From: Bombyx mori
Taxonomy: Eukaryota; Arthropoda; Insecta; Lepidoptera; Bombycidae
DNA: 64,000 bases
Assembly (NCBI RefSeq): GCF_030269925.1
Contig: NC_085117.1
Location: forward strand, 8,370,731 to 8,434,730
Direction of reading: 5' to 3'
Shown here in pieces: positions 54,851-64,000 of this stretch (the first letter of the stretch is position 1; each line of letters starts with the position of its first letter). Under the pieces are notes generated by a model, which ran no database searches, was not told where the DNA came from, and worked only from the letters and a program-made list of their open reading frames with translations. A program made the position numbers and the translations under genes.

Positions 54851-55659
54851 GTAGATTGGGTGTTTTTTAATTTGAATTTTATTTTCTGTCTGTACCGCAA
54901 CAAATCAGGGAGAAGGCACGCGACCTCTCCGCTCCTTAAATTATTTCTTTTCTCTTTAAAGCTTCAATAATAAATGCAAATAACTCTCGAACCCCACGCG
55001 CGCCGATAACTACTATATACTTTGGGGGCGAGAAAGTGTTTTTTGTGTGAACCTATCATATTTTAAATTAAAATTTTCTTTTACATGGTTTGACTGTTTA
55101 GATACAGCACAAATGAAAAATTCTAAAAAATTCTATGTTACATGGGTATTGTTATAATCTATTCCAATTACAAAGTCCCATGAGACAGATGTCATTATTA
55201 TGTTATTGTGTGTGTGTGTGAATTAATTGTATAATGATTTAGATGTTTGTGTATTATTTAAATGATGTTTACGACCATGAACAAAAAAATGATTATTATT
55301 TCAAATTATGCGCAATGTGAAAATTTGTAAGAAGTGTCAAAAGGGATTTCGTAATTGGAATAGAGTATAGATTCTGAATATAATTCCTGAATCAACATTC
55401 TACATCGAGTAGATCTACCAGCCTTGTGTGTCCATCCAATGCTGAGTGCAGGTGTCTCCATATGCACTCTCAATTCTTTTCGGTCTCTTGCCTTTGGTAT
55501 CCAGCTTAGATCTACCAGCCTAGTGCTTGATAAAAATTATCCCACTTTCTATAGTTTATAATCTTTGAGCGTCCCAGAAGACAATTCATGTCCGTGTCAT
55601 TATTTTTATAAACACTGTTGAAATTTAGAGGTTTCGTTCCAATATCAATGTGTAGATAG
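54851..55659. other. AT-rich sequence
   Basis: ATCTACCAGCC occurs twice (about 55414 and 55508) in a GC-richer stretch that may be an old LINE C-terminus. (TG)n near 55207. Confidence 0.3.
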
Positions 55660-55845
55660 ACCACTGAGTTTCTCACCGGATCTTCTCAGTGGGTCGCGTT
55701 TCCGATCCGGTGGTAGATCCTGCGAAGCACGGCTCTTGCTAGGGTTCGTGTTAGCAACATCGTCAGGTTTGAGCCCCGTGAGCTCACCTACTAACCCGGT
55801 GACGCTGACATGGTCTCTCTAGATTAGCTTAGGTAGGATTTTTTT
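55660..55845 (+). mobile_element. LINE family J 3' UTR, 3' half
   Basis: Forward orientation from the hairpin (CCACTGAG / CTCAGTGG) to AGCTTAGGTAGG and a T-rich end. Confidence 0.75.
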
Positions 55846-56324
55846 GTGTCGAATAATAATATGATCTAGGTATTATTAGAAAACTAATAGTCTTTCCGAT
55901 TACATAATTGTACAAAGAATGTTATGTATCTTTCAATCTTATAGCAGAGAGCAAAGTATTCTCTTTCTAGTTCGAGCAACGAGGCGCTATTGAAATAATA
56001 AAGCGACAATAAATAATTCTGGATGTTTCGACTGCTACCCACAGACGCTCCATAAATACGAATGGGCATGGATGGGCATGAATTTTATTGCCGATGAAAG
56101 AAAAACTCTCTGCTTGCGGTGAATAGCGGATGATAATATTAAGTAGGACATTAAAAGTGTGACGTTGGGGTATATATTAAGAGTTCTTCGACATCAAAAA
56201 TTGATTGCCACGGCCTGTGTTACGCAACGAAGTGAAAGTCTCTAAATAGGTTCGAATATGGCAGTACTATTCTTCAGACCGATGGAAATGAGTACTTCTT
56301 GTATCAAAGTAGATTTGGACTAGT
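55846..56324. other. Unassigned sequence
   Basis: No feature recognised. Confidence 0.3.
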
Positions 56325-56460
56325 AGGCTCACGGGGCTCAAGCTGGGAGTGTTGCTAATACTAGCCCTACCAAGAGCAGTGCTTCGCAGAATCTACCACC
56401 GAATCGAAAACGCGTCCCACAGGAGATCCGGCGAGAAACTCAGTAAGCTAAAGGTACTTG
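56325..56460 (-). mobile_element. LINE family J 3' UTR fragment
   Basis: GGCTCACGGGGCTCAAGCTG to AGATCCGGCGAGAAACTCAG in reverse. Confidence 0.72.
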
Positions 56461-57284
56461 AGTAGATGTTACTGCTATCTATAGGAATAAAAATGTCACG
56501 CAAGCTTGAAGACGTAGCGTGACGTCATTAATCATTGACAAAAAAATCAGCTCTTGTTACACCACACAATGAATCGTTCAATAATTTAAAATCTAGTTAC
56601 TGTGTCACACAAATCTTATGTAAACTAGAGTAGGGGGGTGGGCCACCCCATTGTAAGTCACCCCCGTGCTTAACATAATTCCTCGTGACCCTAACAAACA
56701 TGGTCGACGTTGTTTGAAAAAAATCAATAAAAACAGACTATTGTTTAATGTATTTCATATTTTATTTATGAAATGAGAATGTGTTGTGTCGGCTTATTCT
56801 GAGAATTATTCTCGGTACAGTGCTTAAGTATGCTAATTATGAGGCAGATATCTGTTTTAAAACACATTCATGTGGACATGTTTCATGGACATACAGTTAA
56901 TCAAAATAGTTTTGACAACATTTACCTACAATCTTTCGTAAAATTTGCGAAACAAAGTAGTTATTTGGAAATTGTATTTAAAAACAATGAAACTTCATCA
57001 GATAATATGGTTGGAGCTTGTCTAACGCCTAGTCTTTAATTAGCAAACGATTGATGCTTGGGTTTTTTGTGAGCATCAAAAAAGGTATGTATGTACATAA
57101 ACTTCTCTCTGAACTCTTATTCTAGATCCGAAGGTTGTGGGTTCAGATCACATTGAGGTAACGAGTTTGGGAGTAATGGCAAAGAGAAGATTATCCACCC
57201 AGCGGATGAAATTGCTCAGTAGACCGACGGACCAAATGCTTAGGTTCGGAACTTGTTAAAGTGCAAACTTATCTTGAAAATATT
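56461..57284. other. AT-rich sequence
   Basis: GGGTGGGCCACCC palindrome near 56636-56648. A 69-codon open frame at 56830 shows no motif. Confidence 0.3.
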
Positions 57285-57650
57285 TTTTTTATTACTTAGA
57301 TGGGTGGACGAACTCACGGCCCGCCTGATGTTAAGTGATTACCAGAGCCCATAGACATCTACAACGTAAATGCTGCCACCCACCTTGAGACATCAGTTGT
57401 AAGGTCTCACTTTTAACAGTACAACGGCTGCCCTGCCCTTCAAACCGAAACGCATTACTGCTTCACAGCAGAAATAGGCATGGTGGTGATACTTACCCGT
57501 GTGGACTCACAATATGTCCTATCACCAGTAATTACAAATTATAATTTTTGCGGGTTTAATTTTTATTACACGATGTTATTCCTTCACCGTGGAAGTCAAT
57601 CGTGAATATTTGCTAGGTACGTATTTCATTGGAAAAAATTGTTAACGAGA
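57285..57650 (-). mobile_element. Bm1-like SINE lacking its head
   Basis: Reverse-oriented tail and most of the body to TACGTATTTCATTGGAAAAAATTG; the tRNA-like head is gone. Confidence 0.8.
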
Positions 57651-58939
57651 TTTAGACAGTTGTCAAATATCTTCCCGCTACAGGCAGATACAATCATAAT
57701 GCTTATTTCTGTCGCGTCATGCATTCCTGTTTGAACCTTCGTTCAGCCAAACACAATCGAATCAGTGACCTCACATATCGAAATAGATGGGGGCGTACCT
57801 CATTGAAGTCAATGGACCACTATTGGCCTTGATCTACTAAGAGCAATTAAAAATTACCTCTCCGAATCTTCCGTAGTAACTGAATATAATAACATATAAT
57901 ACTGTACAATTAACAAGATTTATAATAGATTTCTTGAAACCATTCGCGCATCAATTATCACCCATTTATGGTACTATGGCAGAAAATTTCCTCGTGTGCC
58001 AATAACAACTCTATGGTTTAAGAAGCCACAGAAGACGAACGTTCTACCAAAATGAGCACAGCGTAAACCGATAAGCTATACAGGTAGCCATCCTATAACA
58101 CTGTAGATATGTTCTTACAAAGACACGTGTTGTGCGTCACCGCGTTATATGAGACTTGAAGCCAATATAAAAATGAGAGTAATTTTTCTGAATCAAAAAT
58201 CTCAACAACTCCTGTACGCACTTATTATACATAAAAAAATATACAGTAAAATTTCGGTAATTCTATAAATAATTTTAAACAAAGATTTCGTTATCTTTTT
58301 GTATGGGAATGATTATAGAGGATATGATTATAGTGTAAGAGGATTTTGGGGAACTTTCCTTTTCGTGTTAGAGTGGAACCGTGTTGTAAAAAACCGTGTT
58401 ATAGGACAGTTACCTGTACTTACCGAAATCATAATAATATACTATAATATATTATTGCTTATAAAGCACCATCTATTTCGTAAGCTTTTTCCGCTCAGAA
58501 GATAAAATCCTAACCATATTCTTAAATTTTCGCTTAGTATTTATTAGAACCAACGGCTCTATGATATGGCAGAGAACTCTGCCAAGTGAATAAAAACTAT
58601 ATCTACCTACCTTCTTGATTTTGAAAACGGAGACAAAGATTTAATCTCTCCTCGAAGCCGACAAAGTTACACCCTCTTTAAAAATAGACATTTTATATTC
58701 AGAACCGATCGGAGTTCGTTAATGAAATGCAATGGAAAAACCACCTCCCCCCCTTGCTTTAGATTGCTTCAAAATGTACACCCCTTACGTATGAGATTTC
58801 AAAGGGAAGGGATTCAAAGAAAATGAACTTTTCCAGTAAGATCATTGGGGGCTGTCAATAAGTATAATCGGAAACAAAATTCTTTGCTAATTATTATTTA
58901 ATTTTGTTTTTGATAAGTTTTAAAGTTCATACTTCACTG
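57651..58939. other. Unassigned sequence
   Basis: No repeat or exon recognised; short open frames only. Confidence 0.35.
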
Positions 58940-59075
58940 CGCGATGGACAGGAAGGAATGGAGGAACATAGTACTAACAGCACTGAGGAACCGACGCACG
59001 TAGGAGGTGGAGTGTAACTGTTATGGGCTTCGCTTTGAAGAGTGAACCAGTCGTCGTATAATAAAATAAATACGT
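58940..59075 (+). mobile_element. LINE 3' tip (RTE-like)
   Basis: CGATGGACAGGAAGGAATGGAGG (DRKEWRNIVLTALRN), then a 3' UTR with ATAAAATAAATACG. Related to the 37660 fragment. Confidence 0.45.
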
Positions 59076-59159
59076 TGACCTTATGTCTACAGTATGTGGA
59101 TAGTGTTGGTAGGCTTACGTCACCAATGTTAGTAAACAGGTTCCATCTTTAGCTATTCT

Positions 59160-59400
59160 TCTTCTTCCTATTCGTACACTCTTGACAGAGTGGTCGTGGT
59201 CATGTATCAGTCGGATCCTGCGATACCGATGCACTCGCGATGCGACGCCATGTGGCACGGTGTTTCGCAGAGTGAGAGCAATCATTTATGTTGCAGCGAA
59301 TTACAGATTTTATGAGGTCGGTCCATCGTGTTGGAGATCGTCCGCGAGAGCTTTTGTCCTCGACTTTCCCTTGCACACCAACCGCTCAATGGAGTCCTCA
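59160..59400 (-). mobile_element. LINE C-terminal fragment
   Basis: The - strand reads VEDKSSRGRSPTRWTDLIKS, VIRCNINDCSHSAKHRATW, RRIASAS, with an Arg/Ser-rich C-terminus. Confidence 0.65.
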
Positions 59401-60565
59401 TTACTTTAGCTATATAAAATGTAAATTAACCCATCGACAACACTTTTGCTCGCGACTGTACAGTGCGCCCTACACGAATGTCTCTTTTTTTTTTTTCAAA
59501 ATCATCTGCACTCCCCCACCGCTTGTTATTACGTATTATTAGATTTGTTGGCGCTCCGTCTACCTAACGGCACCCCGTATAACAAGATACATGAGTCTAG
59601 GATTATGTACTACGTTATTTAACGATGTTTTTTAATTAAAAAGGGTCTCTCTGATATGGACGTCTAGCGATAATTAGTTCGTTATTCCAATAATAATTGA
59701 ATTTCGAATTAAGCGTTGTAGTTTGTGTTAGGAAAATACTGGTTTTTTTTTAAAGATTGACTTCATTATTATTTACAAAGGTATTATAGAAATTATATTA
59801 AAATCTAACAATATTTTTCTTTTTCTCCTTGGTAATTTCCTCATTCCTGAGAATCGTTTTAAAGCTTAAATTAATAAAAAAATTAGCCTATTTAAAAATA
59901 ACGAAATGTCACTAGTTATGTGCTCGCCCAATTTTCTTTTCAACATTTAAATGTAGAAAACAAAACGCATCTGCCTGAGCCGAGACGAATTACCAACAAC
60001 ACTATAAAACAAAAATAACTGCCAACATTACCAAAAAAAAAAAAACACTACTGGAATACAACAAAGAGGTTCTAACGTCCGCAAAGGGGTCAACGGTTCC
60101 CATACGCTTACGAATTAATAAAAAAAAAAAAACTAATTTCAATAACTGAACTGCACCTTTATTAAGACAATGCATTCGTAGAGCGAAACTAGCATCTGTT
60201 CCCCTGGCTTTTGTTACGAATCTCCCGTAGACAATTGAATCCGTTGACACAATTATATTTGGCCCCGCTCTTTCGGGTTACGTTTAAAACAAAAAATAGA
60301 TTGTTGTAACACGGAACAGGTTTTGAATTATCATTTGAATGGGCAAAGTGAGATGTAAAGTCGTGAAGTGTTCTCATGAATTTAGGGTTGACGTCTTACG
60401 GTAAACACGCAATCTACAATATGATTTCAAGTCCTGATACATTCAACTCACAATGACCATTTTTTCTTAGTTTATGCCTGCAAGTTTGTTTGTTACGTTT
60501 AAGTTGACAATGACATTGTGACATTGACAGTATCGATATTGAGGACATTTAAAAAAAAAAACAAA
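59401..60565. other. AT-rich sequence
   Basis: No gene recognised. TGACATTGTGACATTGACA repeats near 60512-60530. Confidence 0.3.
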
Positions 60566-60924
60566 ATGTGTGCAATTCACACGTGGTAGAAGTGAAACCT
60601 TCCAAAATTAAAATACAATTATCCTAAACGTCTTAAGTATATGTAAAATTTTGTCATTAGTAAATAATTGTAAGGTAGCGCCCTCTGTGAATTGATATTT
60701 TAATTTCACGTATAATCCTAAATTAAAATTCACTACAAGAGCTTTCATACACACGTTAGTATTAAAAAATCTCACAGATGGCGCTGTATTAAATAGTATG
60801 TATATTTCTGTCTCATTCTTTGCTGGCTTCATCCTACACATTTTTGTATTTGTGTCTCTTACCTGTCGTTTTTTCCGTTGCATCCGGTTTGAAATCACAA
60901 CGATTCTAAAGAAGTTTTCACTTC
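60566..60924 (-). mobile_element. MITE-like element related to family A (359 bp) with CTCF-like motifs
   Basis: ATGTGTG plus hairpin GTGTG-CAATT-CACAC at 60568-60582, GAAGTGAAACC at 60589 and GAAGTTTTCACTTC at 60911-60924. Internally AGCGCCCTCTGTG (60677) and CACAGATGGCGCT (60773) fit the CTCF core in opposite directions. No coding frame. Confidence 0.62.
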
Positions 60925-62033
60925 AGTATCTTTTGTTGTCACTAAACTTAGTACTGATTCCGCTAATTTGATACCCTGAAACCATAACGCAATGTTTGAT
61001 AAAATATCATATAAAGACAAGTAGCTATTAATAAGTTTTTTTATGTTTTATTTCACTTTGGCAGCCCTACGGAACTCACACATTTTAATTACATATTTCA
61101 CTTCCCGTTCCTCGAAGACATTGTACCCGTTTATAATTTATTCATAAATAACATTAGAAACTATCCCCAGCCAGTAACATGCAAATATCAAATTAAAATC
61201 ATAGACAAAGTGGCCTTTTTTTTTAATAACAAAAGTTGTCATTCGGTTCTCACCAAACAAGAAATTTATAATTCGAATGCATTTATTTTTTATGGGCAAA
61301 TAAATTTTTGAACGAACACTCATATTGCTTTATGCTTATCAAAAAAGTTTTTATACTTTTGATTTGAATTTTTTTATCATAAATGTCCGTTTAATGCCGG
61401 ATTTTCACTATTTATATATTATATTATGATTGTGCTGTACCTAGTGGATGTCATAGCTTCGTTTTATGGATGTAACAGGTAGCGACTTTGTGTTACTTTT
61501 TATTTTAATGTTGTAGAGCAGACAACAGTTATATTATAAATGTTACTTAAAACGAAGCGTATTTCTAAGTCTCGTAACGTTTTTGAATGGGCGAGGAATT
61601 TTAACAGTCAACTGCAGTAAAACTAAATTTTAAATTACTTAAAACTTCAAAAGTCGTCTTTCATAATTTTTGCTTCGAACGCAGAGACAGCCCAACTGTT
61701 CGTTGTGACGAGTGGTGATGCTCATGCACATTAGAAATGCCAAGGGTTATTCCTGTTCTATTGCCATTTTCTTTTTGGGCTGAAGATGGTGGGTGAATGG
61801 TGGCCAACCCACTAAACGGCTCTCCTGGACGTTCGCCCAGCACCTCATTCTGTTTTTTTTTAAAGAAATAACTAGGTCCAAACTTTTCTTTATCTCTTGG
61901 CATCGCTGGGTTCATTCACAGTATCATTTTTGCTACCGACTCTGGCCTAAGCTCCCATATTGGGTCTTACGATACTATTATTAACTTTATTGTCTACGTG
62001 TCTTATTACAGCCGTGGAAAAGTGATCTTAAAC
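60925..62033. other. AT-rich sequence
   Basis: No feature recognised. Confidence 0.35.
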
Positions 62034-62130
62034 AGGTAGACGAGCATACGGCCCACCTGATGGTTAGTGGTTACCGTCGCCCATGGACTTCGGCAATGCC
62101 AGGGGCAGAGCCAAGCCGCTGCCAACCTTT
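62034..62130 (-). mobile_element. LINE family P 3' end
   Basis: CAGGTAGACGAGCATACGGCCC to AGAGCCAAGCCGCTGCC in reverse, without the poly(A). Confidence 0.78.
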
Positions 62131-62672
62131 CGCGTCCAGTTTTTATAATGACGTCACTAAATCAGAGCGCGATACGAATTAGGTACTTACTAACGCTCAC
62201 TTTGTGGGATACAAACAGAGAATCACCTCTAACTACCCTCAAAAAAAATCCTTTATATCAGTGTTTTAATAGCCGCTTTCAACAATTTCATTAATACCCT
62301 CATTGCTTTAAATTACACCCACTCAAACTTATTATTTTTATCTATCTGCCGTAAATATTGTAACTCACAAGCAAAACCACATCGGGTCACTAGATAGAGT
62401 AATAAAATTGATGAATAGTACACACACAACATCAATATTGAATTATAAGTTTATTTATATGATTTATGTGCTTTCGCAGCTTTCGTAACAAGCTGTTCCC
62501 GTTTCGGTGGCTACCAGCAATCATGATGTCAGTTTAAATTATATTTTAACGACCGAAACTATTACGACGGTGTATAACATTCCTAATAACATAGAATTTG
62601 GAATGAATAGTAAAAGATTCCTCATCAAATGGGAGCGCATGTTAAATGGAATGAGCTTAACACGGACCTGAT
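62131..62672. other. AT-rich sequence
   Basis: No feature recognised. Confidence 0.35.
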
Positions 62673-62850
62673 TGTTTTTTTTTTATTGCTTATATGGGTG
62701 GACGAGCTCACAGCCCACCTGGTGTTGAGTGGTTACTGGAGCCCAAAGACATCTAAAATTTAAATGCGCCACCCACCTCGAGATATAAGTTCTAAGGTAT
62801 AGTTACAACGGCTGCACCGCCCTTCAAACCGAAACGCATTACTGCTTCAC
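62673..62850 (-). mobile_element. Bm1-like SINE, 3' part, ending in a microsatellite
   Basis: Reverse-oriented tail and body to ACTGCTTCACG, where it passes directly into the ATAGT array. Confidence 0.82.
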
Positions 62851-63020
62851 GTAGTAGTATAGTATAGTATAGTATAGTATAGTATAGTATAGTATAGTAT
62901 AGTATAGTATAGTATAGTATAGTATAGTATAGTATAGTATAGTATAGTATAGTATAGTATAGTATAGTATAGTATAGTATAGTATAAGTAGTATAAGTAT
63001 AAGTATAGTATAGTATAGTT
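62851..63020 (+). repeat. Pentanucleotide microsatellite (ATAGT)n, about 34 units
   Basis: The same 5-bp motif as 15331-15554 on the opposite strand, with a few AAGT variants near the right end. Confidence 0.96.
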
Positions 63021-63135
63021 GTGTCAAGTAGGTCCCTATAGATACAACTCGGATGGTGTGAAGAGGAGAATACATGAAGTCTCAATTAATTTGTTTAATG
63101 ATTGTCCCAATCTTCAAAACGGCGCATATGAATTT

Positions 63136-63280
63136 TATCCCCAACTAGTTGTTGGTAGCCTAAGGTGCTATTCCAACTTCATATCGGTAGGCGAGCTCAC
63201 GTTTTCAACCTGAGATAATTCTTAACACTAGCCTTAGCAAGAGCAGTGCTTCCCTGAATCTACTACCAGATTGAAATGCC
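63136..63280 (-). mobile_element. LINE family J 3' UTR, 3' half
   Basis: GTTGGTAGCCTAAGGTGCTATTCC to AGCAAGAGCAGTGCTTCC in reverse, diverged. Confidence 0.65.
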
Positions 63281-64000
63281 AGAATGTTTCGTGCAAGAAA
63301 TAGTCTGAACGATAATAAAAACGAGCAATTAGAAAGCTATCGGCCTTTTATATTTCAATTGAAATTTAGTCTTCGCGTCTTAAGCTTGCACCCGACGTGA
63401 CACGACTAAGATTGTCCCCAAATAGAATATAATCAATTTCTTGAGATACACGATTTAATTTTATTTACGATCAGGAAAAACAATACGTTTCTGAAGAAAT
63501 TAAGTTACAAAAAGCGCGAACATGCCGCGTCCATAACTATAACATGCACATGAATGTAAAATTAATTTTATGTAATGTATTTACCTGGTACTGTACCGGG
63601 AATTAACAGCTAATGGCGTTTGGCGTGAAAAGTAAACTGAAAGCGATTTTAATGTTAACTTTTTCTGCTCTGAAAGTTACGAACTAATGTTGATAATGTA
63701 TGAGCATCAGACATTTTGGACACTTTTATTGTCTTTGCTTACAAAATAATGTTTTGCTATTCTTAAAAGTCTAGTAAACATGGTAATAACAAATCACGTA
63801 GCCCGTTAGGCTGTTGATCTTGATGGCCAATCAAAAAGTTTTATCTGATTATTTCGTCAGTTAAGTCCTTCTTTAGGGCGTAAATTTAGTTGCAATGTCA
63901 CGTGGGTGCTCATTCTAAGTTGGAGAGCACAGTAAAGTTATTGAATGAGTGCCTTAAACCACAACCTTCTGTCGAGCCCCACTTTGCCTGGAAGTTTCAC
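63281..64000. other. AT-rich sequence at window end
   Basis: No repeat or gene recognised. Confidence 0.35.

Overview
The window looks like genomic DNA of a bombycid moth, most likely the silkworm Bombyx mori or its close relative B. mandarina. It is AT-rich with spliced, intron-bearing genes. It carries many copies of a roughly 430-bp tRNA-derived SINE that I recognise as Bm1-like, several LINE families of the kinds common in Bombyx, lepidopteran Helitrons and palindrome-ended MITE-like elements. Assignments come from reading the sequence; no database search was possible.

The only protein-coding genes I can support well are two secreted lipase-family paralogues (pancreatic-lipase/phospholipase-A1 type alpha/beta hydrolases) in convergent orientation in the first 14.5 kb. 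Lipase 1 is on the + strand: exons 986-1097, 7085-7385 and 8159-8837, 363 aa. Lipase 2 is on the - strand: exons 14471-14366, 14003-13706 and 12399-11718, 361 aa. Both have three exons, identical intron phases (1, then 2), a signal-peptide first exon and a Ser-Asp-His triad with identical spacing, so they are an inverted duplicate pair. Intron 1 of lipase 1 has grown to about 6 kb by transposon insertion, against 362 bp in lipase 2, so its short first exon is easy to miss. Both probably encode secreted midgut- or haemolymph-type lipases, but tissue and substrate are not visible here.

Region by region: 1-0.99 kb holds LINE tails and a MITE. 1-14.5 kb is the lipase pair with its TE-filled introns. 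14.9-25.7 kb is a nest of Helitrons, R1-clade and jockey-like LINE 3' ends, a pentanucleotide array and two nested MITEs. 26-64 kb is mostly AT-rich sequence with scattered SINE and LINE fragments and no convincing gene body. Three weaker gene hints lie there: a possible small coding exon (27312-27426) after a TATA-like site, a CpG-rich stretch ending in a strong splice donor (35.33-35.94 kb), and three 80-bp promoter-like monomers with opposed CCAAT boxes (41.43-41.68 kb).

Four observations are the most unusual. First, a group of MITE-like elements shares one architecture (a 13-bp palindrome with a GAA centre at both ends, then a hairpin, ACACAT and a T-run), including three copies of exactly 311 bp. 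Second, a hairpin in the LINE 3' UTRs covaries between copies. Third, a head-to-head inverted pair of Helitron-like elements lies at 17.4-18.8 kb. Fourth, there is a set of CTCF-like core motifs, two of them carried inside a MITE.
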